Source: Actinostola sp. cb2023 (Eukaryota > Cnidaria > Anthozoa > Actiniaria > Actinostolidae). From it: DNA of 64,000 nt. Position 1 is the first letter of the stretch. Each line of letters opens with the position of its first letter. Position numbers and translations under genes: made by a program. The notes beneath the pieces are model-generated. The model did not search any database. It had not been told where the DNA came from and saw only the letters and a list, made by a program, of their open reading frames with translations. The DNA is taken from positions 79,501 to 143,500 of the forward strand of contig JAUJYZ010000610.1 in assembly GCA_033675265.1 (NCBI GenBank). The letters run 5' to 3'. Shown here piece by piece: positions 53,002 to 62,796 of the stretch.

Positions 53002-56000
53002 AATTACAGCGAACAACTTTCTCTGATAATTGAGCACACAACAAACGAATCAAAACAACTCGCTCAGAGGCTACGCAACGCCTATATCGAGAACCCTGGG
53101 GAGGGCTTAAAGGAAGTGTGGCGCAAATTAGGGGAGAGATTTGGATCCAACGCTGTTGTCACGCAAGTCCATTTGGAAAAGCTTAATAAATTCCCAAAGA
53201 TAAGCAACCGGGACAATAAACGGCTACAAGAGTTTGGTGATTTGCTACTAGAGTTGCAATGCGCAAAAAAAGATGGGGGATTAAGGGGTCTCAAAATTCT
53301 AGACGAGCCGGCGTACTTAAAACCTGTCGTGACTAAGCTGTCCGACGACCTTCAAGGGAGGTGGCAGAGACACGCATTTAAGTACAAAAAACAGTTTAAC
53401 GTCGACTATCCACCCTTTGAAGAATTCTCGGAGTTTATTCAAGAAACCTCTCGCGAAAAGAATGATCCGTATCTGACATTAGAAAACACTGAGAAACATT
53501 TGAGCTCACAGCAGGAGGTCCCAACCTATAGGACCCCAAGACCTCGTAATGCGCGACAAGGCATTTCAACCGCCAAAACCGATATCACTGAATCTAAGAG
53601 CGCAGGCAAAGAAACACCCACCGAAAACGATCCTAGTGAATGGTGCTTCCTTCACGAAAAACCCCACCCCCTGAGAAGATGCCGCGCATTCAAAGCTAAG
53701 CCATATCGCGAGCGAATGGACTTGCTAGTACAGAATCGCATTTGCTTCCATTGCGTAGCTTCATGTGCTCACTATGCGAGAGACTGCACCGTTACGGTTA
53801 ACTGCGCAGACTGCCACAGTGACAAGCATGTGACAGTTCTCCATCCTGACGGTACAAGTCGAGAGACTCGAGCATCCGACCAGGAGAGAGCGGCAGACAC
53901 CTCTCGAAGCGCGGAACCTCCAGTCGTAACAAACAGATGCACAGAGGTATGCGGCATAAAGTCTGGGGGAACAGGGAAATCCTGTGCGAAAATCTGTTTG
54001 GCCAACATTTATGTCGAAGGCGCCCCCGATAAAAAGATCAGAGCCTATATCACTATAGACGACCAAAGCAACTACTCCCTAGCAAGAGCAAAACTCTTCG
54101 AACAACTGAGCATCGAAGGCACTGCTACCGCCTATACCTTGAGGACGTGCTCCGGAGTAAAGCAGACTAAAGGCAGACTTGCATCAGGCTTGATGATAGA
54201 ATCTCTTGACCAACGCGTAAAATATCGGCTCCCAACGCTTACAGAGTGCGATGAGATCCCAAACAACAGAGAGGAAATCCCGACTCCTGACGTTGCGCGA
54301 GCACATTCCCACCTGCAGCAGATCGCAGACGAAATACCAGAGCTCGACGAATGTGCCGATATTTTGCTGCTTGTCGGACGAGATATTCCTCCACTCCACA
54401 AGGTCCACGAATCACGCAACGGACCCAGAGACGCACCTTGGGGTCAGCGGCTAGACCTAGGCTGGGTAGTACTTGGAAACACCTGCCTCGACGGCGCTCA
54501 CAAACCAAATCAGATATCTCCATACAAAACCCAAGTACTGCACAACGGCCGACCTTCACTATTAGAACCCTGTCCCAACCGTTTCCACGTAAACCACAAT
54601 GCCTCCTCAGACACGCAGCAAGACAGCCAAGAAGATGATCCATCCTTCAACGGCGACACAGACGATGACGGCTTGGCACGCAACGTGTTCGTTCGAACAC
54701 AGCACGATAACAAACCAGGGACCTCAACCGAGGACAGACGGTTCCTGGAAATGATGCAACACGGCATGACAAAAGACGAGAATGGCAGTTGGGAAGCACC
54801 GCTACCCTTCCGCCATGAAGTGCAGGAACTCCCCAGCAGCCGGGAAAACGCCATGAAACGTCTAAAGTCGACTCGACGATCCCTCGATAAGAAGCCAACT
54901 ATGAAGGACCAGTACTTCAGCTTCATGAAGAAAATCTTCGAACACGGTCACGCTGAACTCGTGCCAGAGGAAAATCTGAAGTCTAATAAGCCATGCTGGT
55001 ACTTGCCTCACTTCGGCGTTTATCATCCTAAAAAGCCTGATAAAATTCGTGTCGTCTTCGACTCAGCGGCCGAATGTAACGGAATCTCGCTTAACAAGCT
55101 CCTACTCTCCGGTCCTGACTTAACAAACAGCTTACTTGGAGTGCTTTTACGCTTTCGTCAGAACCCAGTCGCAGTAGTAGCTGATATCGAGCAAATGTTT
55201 CACTCCTTTAAAGTAAAAAAGGAACACAGAGATTTCTTAAGGTTCTTGTGGTACAAAGACAACGACCCACACGGTGATATAGCAGAGTACAGAATGAAAG
55301 TCCACATCTTCGGCAACACATCATCGCCAGCAGTTGCAAACTATGGACTGCGCAAGACTGCTGAAATTGGAGAGGCAGAGTTTGGGTCTGATGCAAAGAT
55401 CTCCGTAGAAAGAAACTTTTATGTAGATGATGGCCTTCAGTCATCTCCCGATCCCCAAAGTGCCATAGATTTGCTCCGTCGCACCCAAGCTATGCTGGAA
55501 ACCGCGAATCTCCGTTTACATAAAATTGCCTCAAGCCACGCAGAAGTCATGGAAGCATTTCCGTCCGAAGACCACGCGAACGGCTTGCACGAACTAGATT
55601 TCAGCAAAGGCCCTATCCCAGTGCAACGATCAAAGGTACACTGGATCCTACAATCGGACTCGTTAACATTCAGGGTCTCCCTGGAAGACAAACCGTTCTC
55701 ACGGCGAGGAGTCCTGTCAATAATTAACAGCCTCTATGATCCCTTAGGACTCGCGGCACCTGTCACAATCAAAGGGAAACAACTCCTAAGGTCAATGACC
55801 GCAGACCTCAATGCCTCGCAACCAGATCAGTGGGACACGCCGCTACCAGAAGAACACAAGCCAGCCTGGAAGGATTGGTGTAATTCCCTTCGATACTTAG
55901 AAGACCTCAAACTCCCTCGCTCCTACTCCAACAAGTCACTTGAAACTGCAGCACGAATAGAGCTCCACACCTTCTGCGACGCCTCAGAAATGGCCATTGG

Positions 56001-56730
56001 TGCCGTCTCATACCTAAAGGTTATCGAGCCCGACGGCAAAGTTCAAGTAGCATTTGTGCTTGGCAAGGCTAAGCTCACCCCAGCCCACGCAACAACCATA
56101 CCTCGCTTGGAGCTTTGCGCAGCTGTAATGGGTGTTGAGTTAGCTGAACTAATCGCCGATGAACTGCAGGTGAGGTTGGATTCCATGACTTACTACTCGG
56201 ATAGCAAGGTCGTACTAGGATACATCACGAACGACTCGCGCCGTTTCTACACCTACGTCAGCAACCGTGTTGAACGTATCCGCCGGTCCTCAACACCGAA
56301 CCAGTGGCGTTACGTCTCCACCCAGGTAAATCCTGCAGATCTAGCAACCCGCTCAGTACAAGCAAGCGATCTAGAGGACAGCACATGGCACAAGGGACCG
56401 AAGTTTCTGCACAACACGGATTCAGCAGCCTCCACCAAAGAAGGAGAAATAGCAGAAATAGCAGCCGATGATCCTGAGGTTCGCCTAGAAGTAAAAGTCT
56501 TACTTACTCAAGCTGAGGCCTGCACGATGCTCGGATCAAAGCGCTTCTCCAGATTTTCTCAATGGTCAACCTTGCAAGCTGCCATTGCAAAGCTGATAAC
56601 TGTCGCGCAATCACACAGCAAAGCACGGATAGAATATAAAGATTCTCCCTCGCAAGTGAAAGACCAAGCAAAGATCGCAATAATCAGAAGCGTTCAACAC
56701 GATGCCTTCGAGAGAGATCGATTGCCTTAA
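53002..56730 (+). CDS. BEL-3 gag end and pol: DUF1759, zinc knuckles, protease, RT, RNase H
   Basis: The frame is open upstream of the first Met at 53116; numbering here is from that Met. DUF1759 ends by ~115. Knuckle-like cysteines lie at ~180-260 (CFLHEKPHPLRRC, CFHCVASCAHYARDC, CADCHSDKH). The DUF1758 protease has its active-site DDQSN near 316 and LLLVGRDIPP later. RT carries ADIEQMF near 690 and YVDD near 769. RNase H shows FCDAS near 953, IPRLEL near 995 and YSDSK near 1027. It is a fused gag-pol, unlike the split arrangement in BEL-1. The frame ends at 56730 where integrase continues in an overlapping frame. Confidence 0.92.
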   Translation, partial: NYSEQLSLIIEHTTNESKQLAQRLRNAYIENPGEGLKEVWRKLGERFGSNAVVTQVHLEKLNKFPKISNRDNKRLQEFGDLLLELQCAKKDGGLRGLKILDEPAYLKPVVTKLSDDLQGRWQRHAFKYKKQFNVDYPPFEEFSEFIQETSREKNDPYLTLENTEKHLSSQQEVPTYRTPRPRNARQGISTAKTDITESKSAGKETPTENDPSEWCFLHEKPHPLRRCRAFKAKPYRERMDLLVQNRICFHCVASCAHYARDCTVTVNCADCHSDKHVTVLHPDGTSRETRASDQERAADTSRSAEPPVVTNRCTEVCGIKSGGTGKSCAKICLANIYVEGAPDKKIRAYITIDDQSNYSLARAKLFEQLSIEGTATAYTLRTCSGVKQTKGRLASGLMIESLDQRVKYRLPTLTECDEIPNNREEIPTPDVARAHSHLQQIADEIPELDECADILLLVGRDIPPLHKVHESRNGPRDAPWGQRLDLGWVVLGNTCLDGAHKPNQISPYKTQVLHNGRPSLLEPCPNRFHVNHNASSDTQQDSQEDDPSFNGDTDDDGLARNVFVRTQHDNKPGTSTEDRRFLEMMQHGMTKDENGSWEAPLPFRHEVQELPSSRENAMKRLKSTRRSLDKKPTMKDQYFSFMKKIFEHGHAELVPEENLKSNKPCWYLPHFGVYHPKKPDKIRVVFDSAAECNGISLNKLLLSGPDLTNSLLGVLLRFRQNPVAVVADIEQMFHSFKVKKEHRDFLRFLWYKDNDPHGDIAEYRMKVHIFGNTSSPAVANYGLRKTAEIGEAEFGSDAKISVERNFYVDDGLQSSPDPQSAIDLLRRTQAMLETANLRLHKIASSHAEVMEAFPSEDHANGLHELDFSKGPIPVQRSKVHWILQSDSLTFRVSLEDKPFSRRGVLSIINSLYDPLGLAAPVTIKGKQLLRSMTADLNASQPDQWDTPLPEEHKPAWKDWCNSLRYLEDLKLPRSYSNKSLETAARIELHTFCDASEMAIGAVSYLKVIEPDGKVQVAFVLGKAKLTPAHATTIPRLELCAAVMGVELAELIADELQVRLDSMTYYSDSKVVLGYITNDSRRFYTYVSNRVERIRRSSTPNQWRYVSTQVNPADLATRSVQASDLEDSTWHKGPKFLHNTDSAASTKEGEIAEIAADDPEVRLEVKVLLTQAEACTMLGSKRFSRFSQWSTLQAAIAKLITVAQSHSKARIEYKDSPSQVKDQAKIAIIRSVQHDAFERDRLP

Positions 56731-58039
56731 GCGTTCACAAAGGCTTCCTAAGACGAGCCCTATGGTAAAACTATCCCCTGTTATCGACGAGAACGGACTA
56801 CTTCGGATCGGCGGCCGACTAAACGAAGCAGATCTCAGCAACGAAGAACGTCACCCTCTCATTCTGCCAAGCTCACATCATGTTGCAGCACTCGTAGTCG
56901 AACACTACCACGCGAAAGTAAAGCACCAAGGGAGGGTCTTTACTCACGGCCTCGTTCGTAGCAGCGGCTACTGGATAATAGGAGGAAAGAGGTTGGTCAA
57001 CGGCATCATCGACAAATGTCTCAAGTGTAAGAAGTTAAGAGGTCAACCCAAGGCTCAGATGATGGCCGACCTCCCAGCGGAACGCCTAACTCCAGCTCCT
57101 CCATTCAGCTACGTTGGACTCGATGTGTTCGGCCCATGGCAGATCTGCGCAAGGCGCACCAGAGGAGGCCTCGCTCGGAGTAAACGTTGGGCCGTACTCT
57201 TCACATGTATGACAACACGCGCAATCCATGTCGAAGTCATCGAATCCATGGATACCTCGAGCTTCATCAACGCCCTTCGCAGATTCTTAGCACTACGGGG
57301 ACCGGTCATCCGGTTGCGCTCAGACTGCGGTACCAACTTCGTAGGTGCACGCAACGAGCTCCAGGGAGTACTAAAGCCATCGGATATCAGCGCTGTACAA
57401 ACCTACTTGCTTAAAGAAGGCTACGAGTGGGTCTTTAACCCACCCCATGCCTCGCATGCGGGCGGAGCATGGGAGCGAATGATAGGAGTCGCTAGACGCG
57501 TACTAGAGTCGATACTGGCAGACGTCCCTCCACAGCATCTCACGCACGAGGTACTAACTACCCTAATGGCAGAAGTCACAGCCATCGTCAACGCAAGACC
57601 CTTGCTTCCAGTATCCTGCGACCCAGAGGCACCAGAGATCCTCACACCAGCAACACTGCTGACGCAGAAGCCACAACAGCTCAAACCAGCAGCAGCTGGT
57701 GACTTCAGTTCTGCAGACCTCTACAGCAAGCAGTGGAGAAGAGTGCAGCATCTGGCCAACATCTTCTGGTCACGATGGCGCAAAGAATACCTCCCCACCC
57801 TACAGTCACGTAGAAAGTGGCAGAATGCGTCTCGTGACCTGAAAGAAGGTGATTTGGTCCTCCTCTGCAACAAGGATGCACCCAGGAACGATTGGCCACT
57901 TGCAAGAGTTGTCAAGGCACAACCCGGCCGCGATGGGAAAGTACGCGAGGTCGACCTGGAGACAGCCAAAGGAGGATCCAAGAAACTCTACCGCAGACCA
58001 GTCACAGGAGTCATCCTACTCAAGACAGAGGAGCAGTAA
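56702..58039 (+). CDS. BEL-3 integrase and DUF5641
   Basis: The zinc-binding N-terminus (H-H near residues 60-80, CLKCKK near 107) is followed by the catalytic core with D in YVGLDVFGPW, D in RSDCGTNFVGA and E in GGAWERMIGVARR. The DUF5641 region (LYSKQWRRVQHLANIFWSRW to RPVTGVILL) ends it. This Met is an ORF artefact: the conserved sequence begins in the preceding pol frame, and one base at GAGAGAGATCG (about 56715) separates them. Confidence 0.92.
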   Translation: MPSREIDCLKRSQRLPKTSPMVKLSPVIDENGLLRIGGRLNEADLSNEERHPLILPSSHHVAALVVEHYHAKVKHQGRVFTHGLVRSSGYWIIGGKRLVNGIIDKCLKCKKLRGQPKAQMMADLPAERLTPAPPFSYVGLDVFGPWQICARRTRGGLARSKRWAVLFTCMTTRAIHVEVIESMDTSSFINALRRFLALRGPVIRLRSDCGTNFVGARNELQGVLKPSDISAVQTYLLKEGYEWVFNPPHASHAGGAWERMIGVARRVLESILADVPPQHLTHEVLTTLMAEVTAIVNARPLLPVSCDPEAPEILTPATLLTQKPQQLKPAAAGDFSSADLYSKQWRRVQHLANIFWSRWRKEYLPTLQSRRKWQNASRDLKEGDLVLLCNKDAPRNDWPLARVVKAQPGRDGKVREVDLETAKGGSKKLYRRPVTGVILLKTEEQ

Positions 58040-58110
58040 TAATCACATTAGAACTGTTAATCTAGATTCAAATAGTTTGTAGTGGTATTCTACGAATACC
58101 AGGCGAGGAG

Positions 58111-58478
58111 TGTGCTGTAATCACCCCTCTATTAATAGTTTTATAGATTAGCTATAGTCACGATCAGTTATTGTATTAGTCACGCTAAACCGGAAGGAGC
58201 TCAAACACGAGACTCTTTATGGTTTACATTATCAGCATATTTTAGATTTTAAGTTTACCGCAGTAATATATGATTGGACGATATTATTAGCTTAGGAATT
58301 TAGCCATTAACAAGGATCATTGTAATTGTAATTGTAGTTTTAGTTTTAGTTCGAATCAGTATTTAGTGTGCACAGCTCTTTGTAAGTTCATTCTGTTTTT
58401 ACCTTAATAAATCTGTTACGAGAATCGACGGATTTGGGTTAGACTGCCCTATCGGAGCCACGAGTACCGGCCGAGGTA
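58111..58478 (+). repeat. BEL-3 3' LTR
   Basis: Partner of 51462-51827, directly after the purine tract GCGAGGAG. Confidence 0.88.
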
Positions 58479-58579
58479 CTCGATATGGGGGAAAATTTTA
58501 TATGAAATCATTTATATAGTCTACAAAAATATTTTACAAGTTCAAAAATATTAATAATTTGTACAAGGGCGTTTTTGTA

Positions 58580-58749
58580 TAATAAATGAAGCCCGGGGTG
58601 ACGTCATCTGATTTGCATATCCAGATTTCAAACCTCCATAACTCCTAAATGCAAGGTTCAAAAAAAATAAATAATAATCCTGTAGCTGATCAGTTCATGT
58701 ACATTCAATTTTTAATACACTTGTAAAGGGGGTTAGGTGCACTTTAATT
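58580..58749. mobile_element. MITE arm interrupted by BEL-3, right
   Basis: Reverse complement of 51271-51440 with scattered differences. The stretch 58479-58579 is the former MITE interior. Confidence 0.8.
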
Positions 58750-58782
58750 ACTCGTGCCCAGGCCGTAGGCCGCGGCACGAGG
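58750..58782. repeat. Hairpin CTCGTGCC/GGCACGAG
   Basis: CTCGTGCCCAGGCC...GCGGCACGAG with centre GTAGGC, at the end of the MITE arm. The wording resembles the other CTCG...CGAG hairpins of the window. Confidence 0.6.
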
Positions 58783-58789
58783 TATAAAT
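58783..58789 (+). promoter_or_regulatory. Possible TATA box
   Basis: TATAAAT about 140 bases before the candidate secreted-peptide start. Suggestive only. Confidence 0.2.
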
Positions 58790-58923
58790 TACAGATCCTA
58801 TTTTTTTTGTTCCCGTCGCAAATCTGCAAATCATCGAGTGGGACTGGGAACGAGACCACCACGAGACTGACCATGAGGTTGCAGTTGCAGCGATCGACGT
58901 TGTACGAAGAAAGTCGAGTGAAG

Positions 58924-59193
58924 ATGGTGAAGGTATTCGTCTTCTGTTTTTTCCTCTTTACGCTCGAAATGCTTACAAATGCACACACAGTTCGCGGTAA
59001 ATCTACACTAAAAGACGTTGAGCGTTTTCGGAAATATGGATTGTTCCGCGAACACATGAAAGCCATGAAAGCCTTGAATGCCACGAAAGCCAAAGACAAA
59101 GTTATACTCGATCAACATGTTATGAAAGCCTTGAAAGCCATGAAAGTAAATGCCAAAGTTACACAATGTATACTCGATCAACATGTGTTATGA
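58924..59193 (+). CDS. Candidate small secreted peptide (89 aa)
   Basis: From Met 58924 the frame starts MVKVFVFCFFLFTLEMLTNA, a textbook signal peptide with cleavage likely after the Ala near residue 20. The mature part is basic and repetitive (MKALNATKAKDKVILDQHV, then a similar MKVNAKVTQCILDQHV). The DNA repeats continue past the stop (ATGCCAAAGTT units to about 59265), so the frame may once have been longer. An in-frame upstream Met (58873) would bury the signal, hence the start chosen. I recognise no family. Chance cannot be excluded because the region is bordered by repeats. Confidence 0.4.
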   Translation: MVKVFVFCFFLFTLEMLTNAHTVRGKSTLKDVERFRKYGLFREHMKAMKALNATKAKDKVILDQHVMKALKAMKVNAKVTQCILDQHVL

Positions 59194-59797
59194 AATCCTT
59201 GAAAGCCATGAAAGCAAATGCCAAAGTTGGGGCCAAAGTTTTAAACAATGCCAAAGTTATATTAAGTTAAATTACGATCGAAAGCCTTTATTATACAAAC
59301 TTGAAGTTAAACTGTTGTATATTTATGAACTACAATCCTGAAAGTGAAAGCAACCCACGATGTTTACCGACGAAAGTTTCTAAACACAGGACTGTCAGGA
59401 CTTATTATATATCTACATGTAACATCAAGGTGAAGTGGACTTTACTTTGCATTATTTGTGTCATGACTGTTACTGTTAGTATTGTTGTCATACAAGTTTA
59501 AACAGTTATGAAGTTCATTCATTCATTCATTCATGCCACTAGAACATGCTTTACAATCTTTAATAGAAGAAACCTTTAATTCTTTTGTATTGACAATAGG
59601 ATGTGTAACAGTTGGTATTTAAGACTTAAATTGTACTGTACAAGGTAGTTTCAAAATTTGATTCAGAGATTCATTTGGCATGCCCATCCCATAGTCAAGG
59701 GACTTGTGTATTGCTGGAGGCCCATACATTAAATGATTTAAAGGAATACTTCCAATCTCTATATATATACAAATGATGTTTTATTTGAGCTTTAAGG
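59194..59797. other. Intergenic; ATTC microsatellite
   Basis: (ATTC)5 lies at 59514-59535. A 66-codon plus frame at 59301-59501 ends in a hydrophobic stretch but has no other support. Confidence 0.4.
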
Positions 59798-60469
59798 TAT
59801 ACACATTGATAAACAAAATAACTGTGTTTTAAATGTTACTGAAAATGTTGGTAAAAATTTATGTGCAATTCTCGACAACCATGGTAACATGCATATTGGT
59901 CAGAATAAACTGTTGTGTCATTTCAGTTTACTGCATATGTTTTCTCTTGTCCTGTCTTGTGGTTATTGGAAACCGGTTACATTAGATGCTATTTATGAGC
60001 ATGCCAATTTATTTTATAACAGTATGATAAATAATGATGCAAGTGAATTAATATTACCAAAGATAATTGATGCAGATATTAATGTCTGTCACACAATTCT
60101 CATTCAAGTAAAACATTCCTTCAAAAATTAATTTTAGAAAACACTAATGTCACAACCACTGGCTTTTTGCTTTGCTTCTCTGAGTATTATATAAGTTGTG
60201 TTATTCAGCAGAATTTAAAAAGGAAGAACTTGAAGTATTTTGTAATAATATTTGATAACAATGAAAGGCTCAACATGCCTGATTGTATAAGTGATACTCA
60301 CTCTATTATTGAAATGTTTTGCAATATTTCTGGGGGAAAATCGAATTGCAATGAAGAGGGATATGTGGTATTTTTTTTATCTTGCTCATGCCAACTGACA
60401 AATTCTGAATGGCAAAACATTTTAAGAAAGCATAAATCCAGTAAACAGAAAAGGAGAGAGAAAAACTGA
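59798..60469 (+). pseudogene. Broken ORF pair, unidentified
   Basis: A plus frame from about 59798 (including ILDNHGNMHIGQNKLL, LDAIYEHANLFYNSMI) stops at 60131. Coding sense appears to pass to an overlapping frame (FLQKLILENTNVTTTGF, then YFVIIFDNNERLNMPDC), ending at 60469. The second part, a hydrophobic strand, then FDNNER and a polar turn, resembles the FDSH-type region of transposon-associated cysteine protease-like domains, but I would not name it. The frame change near 60115 suggests decay. Confidence 0.35.
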
Positions 60470-60487
60470 AAGCCATTGCGGGAATAG

Positions 60488-60590
60488 TGGGAGAGGGAGA
60501 GGTGTGTGTTGGATGGGAGGTGGGATGTGTGTTGGAGGGGGTGGGGGGAGCAGGAGGGGGGTTGGGGAATGAGGGAGGGGATGACGGGGA
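60488..60590 (+). repeat. G-rich tract with quadruplex potential
   Basis: Runs GGGGGTGGGGGG, GGAGGGGGG and TTGGGG within 40 bases satisfy the simple four-G-run rule. Confidence 0.7.
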
Positions 60591-60947
60591 GTTTTGGTAA
60601 AAATATTGGGGATGCTTGGAAATTTTCAAAACTACCCCTAAGATGTACCGGAACTGTTTGGGTGTGGTGCGTAGTTTTTTAACCTTAATGAACTGTTTGC
60701 TGAGTGTAGTATTTGATTAAAATACTGTTAACATGTATCCTCAGTGCATGGTTGGTTACCTGACTATCTATATTTAACATACATGAATTTTCTTTTTCAA
60801 CAGCCTAAAAGATACATAATCGCATATTTTAACCCCTAAAAGATACAACTCGATTTGCATTTACAGCTGGAAAAACACATTTTGTGTAATAAGTTTGGCT
60901 TTAGTTCAACGGTGTTTTCTAAGACAAACATCGTCCCCGTCACCTAC
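60591..60947. other. Intergenic, no gene seen
   Basis: Nothing beyond short frames was recognised. Confidence 0.4.
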
Positions 60948-61467
60948 AATCTCCTGCAATATACACGAGACACCTATGATCCCTTCCCCTTCCACAATGT
61001 TGATCAGTGATGGTTTGTAATATTTGAGGGAATTTTGAACCCAAACATCAACTTTGGAACGGGGAGGGGGGGTGAGACTTACGATTTCATGGTGGCACAT
61101 TTTATTTTGCATGGGATTGCAATCTCCTGCAATATAAACGAGACACCTATGATCCCTTCCCCTTCCACAATGTTGATCAGTGATGGTTTGTAATATTTGA
61201 GGGAATTTTGAACCCAAACATCAACTTTGGAACGGGGAGGGGGGGTGAGACTTACGATTTCATGGTGGCACATTTTATTTTGCATGGGATTGCAATCTCC
61301 TACAATATAAACGAGACACCTATGATCCCTTCCCCTTCCACAATGTTGATCAGTGATGGTTTGTAATATTTGAGGGAATTTTGAACCCAAACATCAACTT
61401 TGGAACGGGGAGGGGGGGGTGAGACTTACGATTTCATGGTGGCACATTTTATTTTGCATGGGATTGT
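60948..61467. repeat. 173-bp tandem repeat (3 units)
   Basis: Units start ATCTCCTGCAATAT and end GCATGGGATTG at exactly 173-base spacing (60951, 61124, 61297) with very few differences. Each unit includes GGAACGGGGAGGGGGGGTGA and an open minus frame through the repeat. Confidence 0.92.
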
Positions 61468-61552
61468 AGAAGCATCCCCGATACTTTTATACTGGATAAA
61501 CGGGCCAGTTGCAATTTAAACTAATAAAATATTGACCCAATCCTAGAGTACA

Positions 61553-61807
61553 AACCATATGTCCGTGAAACAGTACTAACTAATTAGTACTAAATAGCAC
61601 TGATAGAGTGCAATTTAGAAAAGTGTGAAATAGTACTACTACTAAATAGTACTAAATAGTGCTATTTCTATTGTTTTCTATTGTTTCATTAGTGCTATTT
61701 AGTACTAATTAGTTGTTTAGTTTTCAAGCTTTTCTAAATTGCACTCTAAAACAATAGAAAACAATAGAGATAACACTGTTAATTATAGTACTATTTCACG
61801 GACATGG
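61553..61807. mobile_element. Outer MITE with GTCCGTGAAA ends
   Basis: ATGTCCGTGAAACAGTACTA and the mirror TAGTACTATTTCACGGACAT bracket a second MITE (61604-61748). Confidence 0.65.
61604..61748. mobile_element. MITE with GAGTGCAATTTAGAAAAG ends, copy 2 (nested)
   Basis: Inverted relative of 20512-20659, TA-flanked, lying inside the outer element. Confidence 0.75.
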
Positions 61808-62061
61808 TTAATTGCACTCTAGGTTTAAATCTTTCACACAATAACCACATACATTCAACACAAACAGTCGGCTTGGGCTACCTGTGATTACCACTCAAAT
61901 AGAAAAAGCATACTGATCTTTTGATCGTTCATGATACGGTGTACCCCAAGTACTCAATTGCACCAGGGCACGAGTGAGCGCTTGAACCAAGCGTCTAGTT
62001 TATTAGTAAATTTAGTAAGTAGTGCTGGAAGATTGCTATATTTCTTGACACTGAAATAAAG

Positions 62062-62170
<109 letters not shown>

Positions 62171-62257
62171 GAATGAGGAGAGATTTGGATAAACATTTAA
62201 TAAGAAAACATTGCGACAGTAAAACTCTAAAATTCATACTAAACTTATAGTATAATA

Positions 62258-62302
62258 AAAGCGACGACGTTTCGACGTTTAGCTCACGTCATTATCAAGT
62301 CA
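62258..62302 (-). other. Penelope-type tail with hammerhead-like core
   Basis: Read on the minus strand: TTGATAATGACGTGAGCTAA followed by ACGTCGAAACGTCGTCGC. The order CTGATGA, short stem, GAAAC, GTCGTC is that of hammerhead motifs in Penelope-like and related retroelements. Here the CTGATGA box is altered (TTGATAATGA), so activity is doubtful. No GIY-YIG or RT coding is visible, so only a tail is called. Confidence 0.4.
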
Positions 62303-62775
62303 AAAAATGAAGAGAAAACTATGAATATATATATACAGTGAAAAATTCCTAAGGGACATATGAAATAAATACAAAAATTAAGAACAATAAGAACAATAAA
62401 AACTAAAATACAAAGCTAAAGTGAGATGAAAAATGTCACTTGAATAACTTAGCGCGAACAGAGTCTGTTTGCGCTCAGGCATCGCATCTGTTTCTTTACG
62501 GAGTTCGCTGACTTTTGATCTTTGAACGGCAGTGGGATGATGATAGTTGTTCAAGCCCGATCAAGATACGGGCGCTTGCTCAAAAAGCCACACAGATTTA
62601 GACAATGAAGTTTGTATAACACTAATCCCCTTTTGTTCTAGTTATGTAAATTCGTTCATAAATACTCTGTTGTGAAGTAGAACAAATTAGTTAGTCAGGA
62701 AACCACCAATAAACAAAGTTGCATAAAGCTGCATGGACTAACTCATGGCAAAGGAGGGTAATTTGGGCCCGTACA
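62303..62775 (+). repeat. Region containing the BEL-4 5' LTR (start not determined)
   Basis: The LTR should end at GTACA (62775), two bases before the primer site. AATAAA near 62709 could be its polyadenylation signal. Without the 3' LTR its start cannot be fixed; the coordinate given is only the left limit of the search region. Confidence 0.4.
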
Positions 62776-62777
62776 TT

Positions 62778-62789
62778 TGGTAGCAGAGC
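62778..62789 (+). promoter_or_regulatory. Primer binding site, tRNAi-Met type
   Basis: TGGTAGCAGAGC is complementary to the 3' end of initiator tRNA-Met and is followed 179 bases later by a BEL gag start. Confidence 0.75.
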
Positions 62790-62796
62790 GAGGTTT

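Larger units (their letters stand above)
51462..58478 (+). mobile_element. BEL-3: nearly complete Pao/BEL LTR retrotransposon (7.0 kb)
   Basis: LTRs of 366 and 368 bp appear identical except for one AA indel (CGCTACCGG vs CGCTAAACCGG). Between them on the plus strand lie gag, zinc knuckles, DUF1758 protease, RT, RNase H, integrase and DUF5641. A purine run (AGGCGAGGAG) precedes the 3' LTR. Frames are broken only at about 52276, 52990 and 56720, each explicable by a single base. No target duplication was recognised. The element lies inside a palindromic MITE. Confidence 0.93.

Noticed and set aside
53761..58082. Numerous 60-140-codon frames antisense or out of frame with BEL-3
   Set aside because: Shadows of the conserved gag-pol-integrase frames.
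51462..58478. 5-bp target duplication for BEL-3
   Set aside because: AGATC on the left and CTCGA or GGTAC on the right do not match under any LTR limit I tried.
60906..61390. Two 103-codon minus frames with near-identical sequence
   Set aside because: They read through the 173-bp tandem repeat in the same phase set; repeat-derived with no domain.
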